DNA of 46,354 bases from Propionibacterium cyclohexanicum (GTDB lineage: Bacteria; Actinomycetota; Actinomycetes; Propionibacteriales; Propionibacteriaceae). How positions within the stretch are numbered: the first letter of the stretch is position 1; each line of letters opens with the position of its first letter. The notes under the pieces are model-generated. The model made no database searches. It saw nothing but the letters and a program-made list of their open reading frames with translations, and was not told the origin of the DNA. Both the position numbers and the translations under genes were made by a program. Location of the stretch: positions 1 to 46,354 of the forward strand of contig NZ_FOGZ01000022.1 of assembly GCF_900111365.1 (NCBI RefSeq). Reading direction: 5' to 3'. Below, piece by piece: positions 34,544 to 44,452 of the stretch.

Positions 34544-35845
34544 GTGCTGAGTGACCAGAAATCTCCCTTGTCATCCATCATCGTCTGCCTCGCATTGACC
34601 ATGTCCGTTCTCGTTGCGGGGTGCGCGCAGTCGGCACCAGGTGCGGCAGGGCGGGCGGCAACGGGGGCAAGTCCCGTCACCCCCACCCCCTCTCCCACTC
34701 CTGACCCGGCGCTGGGCATCGCGCGACTCAAGCTGGCGCAGTACGACTACGAAGGGGCCAGGCAAGCCCTCAAGGACTCGAACTCGCCCGAAGCGACCTC
34801 GCTGCGGGCCACCATCGATGCCCAGGACGCCGCGGCAGTGGAGTGGCCCGACAATTCCACGATCTCACATCTGTTCTACCATTCGCTGATCGTCGATCCG
34901 GCGCGCGCATTCGCCCCCACTCAACAGCAGCGCAAGGGGTTCGCGGAATACATGGTGACGATCAACGAATTCACCAAGCAATTGCAGCAGATCTACGATC
35001 GGGGCTTCGTGCTCGTCCAGCCCACGCGCTATGTGATGCCGGACGCGTCCGGCGCGCTCACGTATCGTCCCATCCGGATACCGGCCGGCAAGAAGCCCCT
35101 CGTGCTGTCGATCGACGACGAGAACTACTACGAATACATGATCGGGGCCGGATTCGCCTCGAACTTCACGGTGGACGATCGCGGCCAGGTGGAGAATACC
35201 TACACCGATGCGTCCGGGAAGACCGTTCTGGGTGACTACGACGTGCCGACCGTCGTCGACAGTTTCGTGAGGGCCCATCCGGATTTCGCCTACCACGGGG
35301 ACAAGGGCATCCTGGGCATCACCGGTTACAACGGGGTGCTCGGGTACCGCTCTTCGGTGAAGAGCTATGGCGAGAGCGCCCATACGCGTGAGGAGCAGCA
35401 GAAGGCCACGTCGGTGGCCGCCGCGCTCAAGACAGATGGTTGGACCTTCGCCTCGCACACCTGGGGACACATCAACGCCACCAAATCGAGCCTCGCCCAG
35501 ATCACGGCCGACACCAAGCTGTGGGATGCCGAGGTGCGACCCATTCTCGGCGACACCCCTCAGCTGATCTTCCCATTCGGTGCCGACATCAGCGGGCTCG
35601 CGCAGTACGCCCCCGGCAATGCCAAGTACGACTTCTTCCGCAAGGATGGCTTCCGGTACTACTACCCCATCGACGCGAGCCGGCCGTACTGGGCCCAGCT
35701 GACCAGGGACTCCTACCGGCAGGCGAGGATCAACGTGGACGGCATCACCATGCAGCGCGAGCTCGACGGGAAGACGACCGTGCTCGACGGGTTCTTCGAC
35801 ACCCGCTCGGTCATCGACCCGGCCCGGCCGATCCCGACGCCCTGA
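34544..35845 (+). CDS. Polysaccharide-deacetylase-like lipoprotein
   Basis: The 433-residue protein has an N-terminal hydrophobic segment ending SVLVAGC, a lipobox, followed by an Ala/Thr/Pro linker; it should be anchored outside the cell. A NodB-like domain follows in the second half. LSIDDENYY stands where the family has TFDDG, and FASHTWGH matches the metal-binding HxxxH. The first motif departs from consensus (Ile-Asp-Asp-Glu for Phe-Asp-Asp-Gly), so catalysis on peptidoglycan or polysaccharide is plausible but not certain. Start is GTG at 34544. It is the last chromosomal gene before the tRNA and integrated element. Confidence 0.72.
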   Translation: MLSDQKSPLSSIIVCLALTMSVLVAGCAQSAPGAAGRAATGASPVTPTPSPTPDPALGIARLKLAQYDYEGARQALKDSNSPEATSLRATIDAQDAAAVEWPDNSTISHLFYHSLIVDPARAFAPTQQQRKGFAEYMVTINEFTKQLQQIYDRGFVLVQPTRYVMPDASGALTYRPIRIPAGKKPLVLSIDDENYYEYMIGAGFASNFTVDDRGQVENTYTDASGKTVLGDYDVPTVVDSFVRAHPDFAYHGDKGILGITGYNGVLGYRSSVKSYGESAHTREEQQKATSVAAALKTDGWTFASHTWGHINATKSSLAQITADTKLWDAEVRPILGDTPQLIFPFGADISGLAQYAPGNAKYDFFRKDGFRYYYPIDASRPYWAQLTRDSYRQARINVDGITMQRELDGKTTVLDGFFDTRSVIDPARPIPTP

Positions 35846-35886
35846 GCCAGCAGCCCGGCCGCACGCGGAACCGGTCGCCCACCAGA

Positions 35887-35916
35887 TTGGCGCACAACGG
35901 CCCGGTCGGGTAAAGT
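35887..35916 (+). promoter_or_regulatory. Probable promoter of tRNA-Pro
   Basis: TTGGCG (35887-35892) and TAAAGT (35911-35916) are 18 bp apart, and the tRNA begins 23 bp downstream. Both boxes match the housekeeping sigma consensus reasonably. Confidence 0.55.
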
Positions 35917-35939
35917 CCTGCAACGGGCCGGTGGCCCGG

Positions 35940-37781
<1,842 letters not shown>

Positions 37782-37911
37782 GGGTGTTCCTCCTGTTACG
37801 TCCTCCGGATTAACGCTCTCTTTGCCCTCGAAGTCCAGTCCTTTTTGCCTGGTCAGGGCGGGTTCCTGGGAATCCGACAGGGGTCGATGAGTGATGTAGT
37901 TTTCTCCACGG

Positions 37912-38139
37912 CTATCCGGTGTCATCACGGTGCATCGCCTCCTGTTCTTCGTGCTTTCTTGCTTTGGCTCGTGCTTGATCGCGGGCGTAGATGCCGTGCA
38001 GGACGAGGGCGAGTTTCCAGACGTCCAGCCGGTCGCGTTGCTCGAAGCTGACCCGCACCCGCTTGGGTACGCGCGGTCGCCCGCCCTGGCGACGGGCGAT
38101 GGTCTCATCGAGCGGATCTTGGCTACTTGTGGAAGACAT
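37912..38139 (-). CDS. Small basic protein next to the recombinase
   Basis: A 75-residue ORF starting MSSTSSQDPL, with AGGAGG 9 bp upstream of its ATG and a 17-bp overlap with the gene before it. It is rich in Arg and Lys (RRQGGRPRVPKRVRVSFEQRDR) with a short helix after. I do not recognise a family. Small basic proteins beside serine integrases can be directionality factors, so that role is conceivable, but there is no motif to support it. Confidence 0.6.
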   Translation of the reverse strand: MSSTSSQDPLDETIARRQGGRPRVPKRVRVSFEQRDRLDVWKLALVLHGIYARDQARAKARKHEEQEAMHRDDTG

Positions 38140-38980
38140 AGATCCGGTCCTCCTCTTCAACGAGGTCGAACGCGTCAGCGACTTGTTCGCGAAGTGCTTC
38201 GTAGTCGGGGTTCATCTGCTCGATGACGAGCTGACGGTCTTCGGCGTAGGTGAAGACGTCACGTTCGCGTTCGTCGACTTCCGCGAGTTCGTGGATTGCT
38301 TCCTCGAAGGTTGCGAAGACGCCGAGGTAGCAGTCATGGAAGTCCTGCATGATGTCGCCGCTCATGGCGTTGGTGTCGGGCAGGCTGAGGTAAGCGCGCA
38401 GAGCTGCGTCCCGTTTGACGGAGAGTTCCCCGAGCGTCTCGGTCAGATCTTGAATGTCTTTCGTGCCGTAGATTCCGGGGACGTTGATGCGGAGGTACCA
38501 GTCGCCCACCTCGATGCCGGTCGGAACGAGGATGTTGTCCAGACGCGGCGGGTAGGCCTCGACGTAGGTCGCTGACCGAGCGTCGGGGTGTTGTTGGCGG
38601 ATGAGGTGGGTGCCGAGCCAGTCGATGAGTTCCTGCGTCGACGCCGTGACACCTTCGTCGTTATGCAGGCAGAGGTACTCCTCACGCAGGGTCTCGTAGT
38701 CGCCCTCGCCGGTGCGGGCGAAGTCCGCCAACGCACTCTCGCGGCCGAGACAGCGTCCGAGTACGTGCGCGATGCAGCGCGCTGTGCCACTGCGGATATC
38801 CTGCCTCTGCCCCGTCGCTTCGGCAATGCCAGCGGCGATGAGTTCACCGAAGCGGCGTGCGGCGACGTCGAAGCGCCGCCAGTCGGGTGTTTCACGCTCA
38901 GCGGCGGGGCGCAGCAGCTGCTCTGGGACCGGCTTGTAATGCTCCGCGTCGTGGCGGTTCGGCGTGATCCGTTCGCTCAT
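38123..38980 (-). CDS. Acidic element protein, possibly ArdA-like antirestriction
   Basis: The 285-residue protein is strongly acidic. The stretch SGDIMQDFHDCYLGVFATFEEAIHELAEVDERER recalls the repeated acidic helices of ArdA-type DNA mimics (a YxGxY-like stretch followed by an acidic helix). ArdA proteins are typically about 165 residues and bind type I restriction enzymes in place of DNA. The N-terminal half is unfamiliar. The ATG at 38980 overlaps the stop of the preceding gene (ATGA). The family call is tentative; an alternative is an uncharacterised element protein. Confidence 0.5.
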   Translation of the reverse strand: MSERITPNRHDAEHYKPVPEQLLRPAAERETPDWRRFDVAARRFGELIAAGIAEATGQRQDIRSGTARCIAHVLGRCLGRESALADFARTGEGDYETLREEYLCLHNDEGVTASTQELIDWLGTHLIRQQHPDARSATYVEAYPPRLDNILVPTGIEVGDWYLRINVPGIYGTKDIQDLTETLGELSVKRDAALRAYLSLPDTNAMSGDIMQDFHDCYLGVFATFEEAIHELAEVDERERDVFTYAEDRQLVIEQMNPDYEALREQVADAFDLVEEEDRIYVFHK

Positions 38981-39312
38981 TGTCGGCCTCCGCTGATGAA
39001 CAGCACGTAGCGTGCGAGCGCGTCGACCCAGGCTTCTTCCTCGAAGGGAACCTCGACCCGGTCAAGTTCGTCGAGCAGTGCCTCGGTATCGACCTCGCCG
39101 GTAGCGGCGAACTGTTGCATGGCGGTGTGGTCGGCGTCGGCGATCGCGCCAGCGATCACTTGTGCCAGGGTCTTCTGCAATTCGGGACGCCCGAGTCCTA
39201 CTACGAGGTTGATCGCTCGCCGGGTCTCGTCCTTGGTCGGCATCTGCGTGAGTGCCGATGTCATCTCCTGGCGCTCGGCGTTCCTGCCGTTAGTGATTGA
39301 TGGTGAAGTCAT
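38977..39312 (-). CDS. Hypothetical element protein, 111 residues
   Basis: The ORF has an AAGGAGG site upstream of its ATG at 39312. Its ends overlap both neighbours by ATGA, so it is almost certainly expressed with them. The sequence is helical, with an acidic C-terminal half (LLDELDRVEVPFEEEAWVDALARYVL). I recognise no family. Confidence 0.75.
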   Translation of the reverse strand: MTSPSITNGRNAERQEMTSALTQMPTKDETRRAINLVVGLGRPELQKTLAQVIAGAIADADHTAMQQFAATGEVDTEALLDELDRVEVPFEEEAWVDALARYVLFISGGRQ

Positions 39313-40166
39313 AGTGAACCTCCTTTCGGATTAGGTGATGTGTAGGGGGCGACCACGGCGAGTGATTGCTCGGCGGTGGCCGTGTGGAAGAGCGCGGCGT
39401 TGAGGCGGCGGTCTTCCTGGATGGCGCGCCGGATCTTGTCGGCGCGCTCTACGGTGGGGGTTGTCCAGACGACGAGCGGGAACAGTCCGTCGCTTTTCGC
39501 TTGCTCGGTGCCGGATTCCCAGTACCGCTGGTAGAGCCCGGATTTACGCAGCACGGCGGGTAGGTGCTCGGTGTCGCGGTCGATCTCCACGAAGCTGTGG
39601 GTCTCGCTCTCAGCATCCGCCGTCACGACCGCCAGATCCGGTTTGAGGGTGAGCGCCCCGCCCTGCGCGGCCTGGAATTGTCGCCAGGAGGCGGGTTCGG
39701 TGTGTAGTTCGAGGATGTCGAAGCCGCCTGCTCGTGCCTGCTCGGTCAGGGTTGCGGCGTAGCGGGCGACGTCGAGGGTGTGGGCGAGGAACCCGGCTCC
39801 GGGGTCGACGTAGCGCCTGCGCCCGGTTTCGCCGCGTCGGGCGCGGAGGAGGCGTTCTCCGGCGGCGGCGAGCTGCCATACGGTCTGGCCCGAACCACGC
39901 CCGTGTCCGCCCACACGGCGGCCGACACGGGCGACCAGGCCGTGTTCCTCCAGGCGGTGTAGTACTCGTAGCGTGAGTCGGGTCGCTGTGGCCTGGGTGG
40001 CGAATCCCGGCTGCCCGTCCGGCTGCGAGCCGACGGGGAACTCGAGGCGCTGGATGAGCCGGGTATCGAGCAGGCGGAACTGTTCGAGGTCTTCGAGAAT
40101 CCGTAGGTCGCGGTCGGTCAGGTGCAGCAGGAGTTCCCCGATCTTGTAGGGGGTGCGCGGTGTCAT
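39309..40166 (-). CDS. Replication-relaxation family protein
   Basis: The 285-residue product has a winged-helix N-terminal half (LTDRDLRILEDLEQFRLLDTRLIQRL...TLRVLHRLEEHGLVARV). The C-terminal region, LKPDLAVVTADAESETHSFVEIDRDTEHLPAVLRKSGLYQRYWES, resembles the PD-(D/E)xK-like core of the Replic_Relax family. Members occur on actinobacterial plasmids and integrative elements and are thought to act in plasmid replication or transfer initiation. GGGAGGTG precedes the ATG at 40166, which is preferred over the frame to 40280. It overlaps both neighbours by ATGA. Confidence 0.8.
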   Translation of the reverse strand: MTPRTPYKIGELLLHLTDRDLRILEDLEQFRLLDTRLIQRLEFPVGSQPDGQPGFATQATATRLTLRVLHRLEEHGLVARVGRRVGGHGRGSGQTVWQLAAAGERLLRARRGETGRRRYVDPGAGFLAHTLDVARYAATLTEQARAGGFDILELHTEPASWRQFQAAQGGALTLKPDLAVVTADAESETHSFVEIDRDTEHLPAVLRKSGLYQRYWESGTEQAKSDGLFPLVVWTTPTVERADKIRRAIQEDRRLNAALFHTATAEQSLAVVAPYTSPNPKGGSL

Positions 40167-40405
40167 GCGACACCTCCCTGCAGCCTCCAGGAGCCTGGGA
40201 GCGGTTGGCCCGCGTGGCGGCCCCGTACCCCGCTCGAATGAGCGGGAGTCCCATCCCTGTTCGGCATGGAAACGCCGCAACAGTGGCGAACAGGGGGACG
40301 CTTCAGCAGAACGAACGGAGCATCGAACGGATCACGGAATGGATCAGGAACGACACTGTTCGAACGCCCACTCACGTCTCTCGTGAACGTCCTCATCGTC
40401 GTCAT
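40163..40405 (-). CDS. Small bridging ORF between the coupling ATPase and replication-relaxation genes
   Basis: An 80-codon ORF whose start overlaps the stop of the TraG-like gene (ATGA) and whose stop overlaps the start of the replication-relaxation gene (ATGA). A GGAGGAGA site lies upstream of the start. The product is rich in Arg, Pro and Gly with no recognisable fold (MTTMRTFTRDVSG...WRLQGGVA). The double overlap is hard to explain by chance, so translation is likely; the protein itself may matter less than passing ribosomes along. Confidence 0.65.
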   Translation of the reverse strand: MTTMRTFTRDVSGRSNSVVPDPFRDPFDAPFVLLKRPPVRHCCGVSMPNRDGTPAHSSGVRGRHAGQPLPGSWRLQGGVA

Positions 40406-42579
40406 GGCCGTCTCCTCCGCTGATGCGAACGCACCGCAGGCACCTCACCCGCGCTCGGTGATGCATCGCCTGGTGGAGGCGTCGCATTCTTCGGCGCTGA
40501 CCGGCGTTCGGCATGGACAGTCGGTGCGGCGTCGCCAGCGAACCGTTCACGGTAGGCGGCACGGATCTTGTCGGCGTGGCCGGAGTCGGGCGCGGGTGGT
40601 TCGGTCTTTGCGGAGAACCATCCCGCCGGTGCTCCGTCCGTGACTAGGTTGCCGTAGACGTGTCTGAGCGCGAGGGCTTGGAAGTCGTCGGTGGTGAGCT
40701 TTGTGGTCGTCTTCGCTAGCTCCCGGGCGTCCTTCGGGCTGGCCGCGAAGGTGACCAAGTTTCTGGCGTTCAGCTCGACAGCATCGACGAGCTTCGCAGG
40801 CACGAGGCCTCGTCCCTGGAGCGCTACGTGCCAGTCAATTCCGTAAGAACGACTGGTCGCGAGGGCATCGTCGATGGAGGTTGGTAGGTGCAGGTAGCGC
40901 TGTACCTCGTCGATGAAGACGAAGCCGGGGCGTGAGCGTGGGTTGTCTTCGGTGGCGCGTTCCTGGGTTGCAAGCCACGCTTCCGCGACGATCAGGCCGC
41001 CGAGCAGCTGCGACGCTCCTGGCCCGATCAGTGCATCGTTGAGTGGGACAAGAATGGCGCGGTCGTGCTTCCACGCGTCCCGGACGCGGATCTTCGGCCG
41101 TGCCTGTCCGAGTACGGCGGCGATGTTCTTGCGCAGTACGTACTTGCGCAGCTTGTTCAACGGGGCGGCGACCATGTTGGCGCGGCCTGCGGGTGAGAGT
41201 TCGTTGAACGTGGCCCAGAAGCCCGCGAGGATCGGGTCGTCCGCGACCGCCCCGATGACGCTCCTGCGATAGCCGTCGTCGGAGAGCAGCATGGGCAGAT
41301 CCAGCAGCGTGTGCGGGATGCCCCGGCGTTGCCCATCCGCCACCAGGGTGAGGAGCCCGGTGAGTATCAGTTCCTCGGTTCGTGGGCCCCATCCGTCGGT
41401 GAAGACGGTCTTGAGAACTTCGAGGATGCCGTCGACGACTGGGCCGGGATCACGATCCCCGATGTCTAGCGGGTTGAAGCCGACCGGGTTCGGCTCCGCG
41501 GCATCGATGACGACGATCCGCCCAGCCGCTGACTTTGGGGCACGGGCGACGATGGCGTCGACCAGCTGCCGTTTCGGCTCGATCAGCACCAGCGGCCTAC
41601 CGGCCGTAATGTCCGACAGTGCGAGGTGGGCGAAGATCTCGCTCTTGCCCGACCCGGTGCCGCCCGTGATCGCTGTATGGAGCAGACGCCCCTCTGGCGT
41701 CATCCCGATACGCTTCTCGGCCCCTGGTGCGGTGCTGGTGGCGAAGATCGACACCTTCTCCGTGATGCCGCTTGGCGGTGGGATGAGCTTCGGGTGCCGG
41801 GGTGGCAGGCCGGGAAGCTCCAGTTCGTCGACCGGCCAGCAGATAAGCCCGGTGAGTTGCGATGCGGTGAGCGGCAGCGGCCTCCACCCGAGCGCACACT
41901 GTTCCCAACGCGACGGTGACTCGTTCACCAGTGACAGCCGTGCGCCGGGCGCCTCGAGCTGTTCGAGTGCGGAGAGGAACTGGCCACGGAGCTGCTGACG
42001 ACGTTCCGGCACGGCAGCGGTCACGCCGATGCGCACGGTCACCTCGATCCGAGCCTGACCGGCATGCTGCGCAACCCGGCGTCGCGTCTCGGATGGCGCA
42101 GACCCCGCGCCGCGCAACACGAGTTCCGGCACTGTCCTGCTCGGGTCGAGGATCTTCGCAGGCACCGCCACGGGTCTGTGACCTCGGCCGAGCACCACCT
42201 GGAGCGCGATCGTCTCACCCTTGCGGCGCCCGGCGAAGACGCTGTAGATGCCGTGCAGCACATCCGAGGTGGCGTCGTCGCGGAGCGGCATCGCTTTCGG
42301 CGTCAGCCTGAGACGAGCCACCCGCTTCGGTGTCGCTGGCCGAGAGATCCGGAGCGTGCGTGACTCCGGTAGATGGGTGCGAAGCAGCGTGCGGACGGTC
42401 GGCTTCCCCGATTCCGCACGCCCGACCAGGTGGGTGATGCCCTCGTCGTCCGCCCAGGTCTCGAAAACCAGGGGACGGGGCGACTCCGGCGTGCTCAGCC
42501 GCTCGATCAGGCGCTGCACCTGGGCGGAGGTCAGCTCCATACCGGGCAGCAGCCTCGTGTAGTGGATCGGCTCAGGCAT
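40402..42579 (-). CDS. TraG/VirD4-like conjugative coupling ATPase
   Basis: The 725-residue ATPase has an unfamiliar N-terminal domain, then a Walker A HTAITGGTGSGKSEIF (about residues 301-316), EPKRQLVDAI and a Walker B GFVFIDEVQ (about 552-560). The C-terminal part has LVTFAASPKDARELA. These match the type IV coupling/conjugative transfer ATPases that bring DNA to the secretion channel. No N-terminal membrane helices are visible, unlike most VirD4 proteins, so it may need a membrane partner; the small two-helix protein at 42975-43199 is a candidate. ATG at 42579 has GGAGGTG upstream. Confidence 0.87.
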   Translation of the reverse strand: MPEPIHYTRLLPGMELTSAQVQRLIERLSTPESPRPLVFETWADDEGITHLVGRAESGKPTVRTLLRTHLPESRTLRISRPATPKRVARLRLTPKAMPLRDDATSDVLHGIYSVFAGRRKGETIALQVVLGRGHRPVAVPAKILDPSRTVPELVLRGAGSAPSETRRRVAQHAGQARIEVTVRIGVTAAVPERRQQLRGQFLSALEQLEAPGARLSLVNESPSRWEQCALGWRPLPLTASQLTGLICWPVDELELPGLPPRHPKLIPPPSGITEKVSIFATSTAPGAEKRIGMTPEGRLLHTAITGGTGSGKSEIFAHLALSDITAGRPLVLIEPKRQLVDAIVARAPKSAAGRIVVIDAAEPNPVGFNPLDIGDRDPGPVVDGILEVLKTVFTDGWGPRTEELILTGLLTLVADGQRRGIPHTLLDLPMLLSDDGYRRSVIGAVADDPILAGFWATFNELSPAGRANMVAAPLNKLRKYVLRKNIAAVLGQARPKIRVRDAWKHDRAILVPLNDALIGPGASQLLGGLIVAEAWLATQERATEDNPRSRPGFVFIDEVQRYLHLPTSIDDALATSRSYGIDWHVALQGRGLVPAKLVDAVELNARNLVTFAASPKDARELAKTTTKLTTDDFQALALRHVYGNLVTDGAPAGWFSAKTEPPAPDSGHADKIRAAYRERFAGDAAPTVHAERRSAPKNATPPPGDASPSAGEVPAVRSHQRRRRP

Positions 42580-42796
42580 CGGGCACCTCCTTCTCGGGTG
42601 TTCCCGCCGAGTCCTGGCGGGTGTGCTGCCGTTCGTGCTCGTGGGCGGCTTCCGCTTCAAGTCGGGCCTGCTCGAGCCCTGCGGCGGTGAGGACGTTGGC
42701 GATCTGCTCAGGACGCAGATCATGATTCAGTTCGCTGAAGACCCAGACCCTGCGATCAGGGCGTTTACGGTAGCGGTGTTGAGATTTCCGACTCAT
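42572..42796 (-). CDS. Small basic hypothetical protein ahead of the coupling ATPase
   Basis: A 74-residue ORF starting MSRKSQHRYRKRPDRR, with AAGGAGG about 11 bp upstream of its ATG. It overlaps the coupling ATPase gene by eight bases. The N-terminal 16 residues are very basic and the rest is a helix (LRPEQIANVLTAAGLEQARLEAEAAHEHE). Family and function are unknown to me. It is the first gene behind a good promoter. Confidence 0.7.
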   Translation of the reverse strand: MSRKSQHRYRKRPDRRVWVFSELNHDLRPEQIANVLTAAGLEQARLEAEAAHEHERQHTRQDSAGTPEKEVPDA

Positions 42797-42892
42797 ACAA
42801 CACACACCTCCTTCCGGCGAGTCACCGAATTACGTTTGCTACATGCAGTCGCTGAAGGTCGTGCGGATTCCGCTTGACGCGGGTTTCGGACG

Positions 42893-42921
42893 ATTACGAA
42901 GTATTCATTTGTCTTTGTCAA
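42893..42921 (-). promoter_or_regulatory. Candidate promoter for the transfer operon
   Basis: On the minus strand TTGACA (42916-42921), 17 bp, then CGTAAT (42893-42898). The -35 is a perfect consensus and the -10 is 4/6. It lies about 100 bp ahead of the first gene of the operon (42796) in AT-rich sequence. Confidence 0.6.
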
Positions 42922-42974
42922 GAGGGATTGTGTATTCCACAACGTTTTTCTTGAGGTGAATGTGGACATGCTTT

Positions 42975-43199
42975 TCACCAACGATCCCGCCAGCGGCGGT
43001 AAATGAGCAGCCCGATCCACACCGCCGCGACGATCCCGGCGACCAGCAGCAACCAGCCCCAGATCGCGGACAGCAGCTCCACCGCCAGATACAGGAGGAT
43101 CACGCTCACGAACACCGCGAAGCAGAACCCGAGAATGCGGGAGGCCATCGTGACGGGCTCCTTGTCGTTCTTGCCGGGCTGTTTCGAGGTGGAGAACAT
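42975..43199 (-). CDS. Small two-helix membrane protein
   Basis: A 74-residue ORF with two hydrophobic helices (RILGFCFAVFVSVILLYLAVELLS and LLLVAGIVAAVWIGLLIY) and a basic tail YRRWRDRW. Its ATG overlaps the methyltransferase stop by ATGA. It would sit in the cytoplasmic membrane. It may anchor the coupling ATPase, by context only. Confidence 0.75.
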   Translation of the reverse strand: MFSTSKQPGKNDKEPVTMASRILGFCFAVFVSVILLYLAVELLSAIWGWLLLVAGIVAAVWIGLLIYRRWRDRW

Positions 43200-43888
43200 C
43201 AGGCATCACCGACCCCTCCGCCTGCCGCGTTCTTGCGGTGAAACGTCTTGTCGGCAGGTACGGGGTAGCCCCACGGAGCGAAGTTCACGTCGCAGGTCTC
43301 CAGTTCGTTGCCCCAGAATCCGTAGCGGGGATCGGGGCGACGGGTACGGGCGAACAGCTCGAGGATGCGGGCGTCAGGCCCGGCGATTCGTTCTGCGATG
43401 GCGTACTGCTCAAGTGGTTTCTCGGCGTGACGGCCGGATGGGGAGACAAACCAGTCAGGCTGGGCACGATAGTCGGAGACGACGTCCCCTCTCGTGCCGA
43501 CGAGGAGGATCTCGGATGCGTGCAGGATGCCGATGTGCTTCTTGCCGAAGCCGTAACGGTTGAGCTTGCCCCAGGTGATCCAGTCGCCCACCTCGTATGA
43601 CCACGCCTTCATGACGTCCTTGGCTTCCTCGATGAGTGACTTGGTCGTCCAGAGGAACAGCCAAGAGTCGGGCTTCGTGTGAGCGCGGATAGCGTCACCC
43701 ATCCCTGCGATGCGACTGAGCGGCATGGTCGGGTAGTGTTTCTCCCCGCCCTGCCCCTGCCACGGCGGGTCGGCCAGCACCGCGTCATACGGCTCAGCTG
43801 CTGTGTTCATGTTGGCCAGCGGTGCTGACGCTTCTGTCGAGCCGCTGGGGAGGATGCTGCTTGCGTCCTCGATTGCGTTGATATTCAT
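43199..43888 (-). CDS. MT-A70-type N6-adenine DNA methyltransferase
   Basis: The 229-residue enzyme has DPPW at residues 40-43, the catalytic motif of the MT-A70 group. WLFLWTTKSLIEEAKDVM, HAEKP and ELFARTRRPDPRYGFWGNE follow, all in family order. It would methylate adenine N6, probably in DNA. No restriction endonuclease is adjacent, so protection of the element from host restriction is the likeliest use. ATG at 43888 has AAGGAGAT upstream. It is coupled to the small membrane protein gene. Confidence 0.9.
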   Translation of the reverse strand: MNINAIEDASSILPSGSTEASAPLANMNTAAEPYDAVLADPPWQGQGGEKHYPTMPLSRIAGMGDAIRAHTKPDSWLFLWTTKSLIEEAKDVMKAWSYEVGDWITWGKLNRYGFGKKHIGILHASEILLVGTRGDVVSDYRAQPDWFVSPSGRHAEKPLEQYAIAERIAGPDARILELFARTRRPDPRYGFWGNELETCDVNFAPWGYPVPADKTFHRKNAAGGGVGDA

Positions 43889-43989
43889 GAGGTGAATCTC
43901 CTTTCTCCGCCCGAATTTGATGAAGCGCTGGTGGCTTCACGGGCGGCGGATGGACGTTTATGGAGGGTCGGGATGAATTCGTCAATGGT

Positions 43990-44028
43990 CCGTTCGGGAC
44001 GTTGTGGATTTCACGGCGTCCCGAACGG
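43990..44028. repeat. Perfect 12-bp inverted repeat upstream of the methyltransferase gene
   Basis: CCGTTCGGGACG (43990-44001) and CGTCCCGAACGG (44017-44028) are exact inverses around 15 bp. It lies about 100 bp upstream of the methyltransferase start. Operator, terminator and part of an origin of transfer are all possible. Confidence 0.7.
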
Positions 44029-44102
44029 GTCGCCGAATGGATCACTGGCTACAGAGGCCGAATAGCGGCGTGAGTGGCAGCGTTTTTCGGTGTTGTGGAA
44101 TT

Positions 44103-44143
44103 GGCAACGGGAGGACGAGAAAGCGTCGCGCCCTCCCGTTGCC
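44103..44143 (-). terminator. Perfect 12-bp hairpin just past the 44149 stop
   Basis: GGCAACGGGAGG (44103-44114) and CCTCCCGTTGCC (44132-44143) pair fully around a 17-nt loop. It begins 6 bp past the stop of the minus-strand gene at 44149-44451. That position suits a terminator, though no T run follows. Confidence 0.55.
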
Positions 44144-44148
44144 GTGGC

Positions 44149-44451
44149 TCAAGTTGTCGGTGGGGTCTTCCCGGAGGCGAGGATCGCCTGGCGTGCCATC
44201 TCCCGGGAGGCCTCGTCGCGTTCGGCGGCGAGTTGCTGGGCGAGGCTCAGGATCGTGCGGCGCAGCTGCTCCTGTTTCCGGTCAAGCTCGGCTTCGATCG
44301 CCGCGATGCGTGCCTGACGTCGATGCACGAACCAGGCTGTGGCGGCCTCGATAAGCAGCTGGGCGAACAGGATGATCCCGAGTGCGAGGAGCGTGAGCCC
44401 GGCCAGGGCGAGGCCCATGCTGAGGCCGTGCCACAGGGTGTCGACGTTCAT
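44149..44451 (-). CDS. Membrane-anchored coiled-coil protein
   Basis: A 100-residue ORF with one long hydrophobic segment (GLALAGLTLLALGIILFAQLLIEAATAWF). A charged helix follows with heptad-like spacing (RRQARIAAIEAELDRKQEQLRRTILSLAQQLAAERDEASREMARQAILA). It would be anchored in the membrane with a cytoplasmic coiled coil. The start lies just behind the stop of the preceding gene, with GAGG upstream. Family unknown; size and form fit accessory transfer proteins. Confidence 0.75.
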   Translation of the reverse strand: MNVDTLWHGLSMGLALAGLTLLALGIILFAQLLIEAATAWFVHRRQARIAAIEAELDRKQEQLRRTILSLAQQLAAERDEASREMARQAILASGKTPPTT

Positions 44452-44452
44452 G

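Noticed and set aside
37782-38108. N-terminal extension of the recombinase
   Set aside because: The internal ATG at 37781 has a strong AGGAGG and gives the family's usual N-terminus; the extension overlaps another gene.
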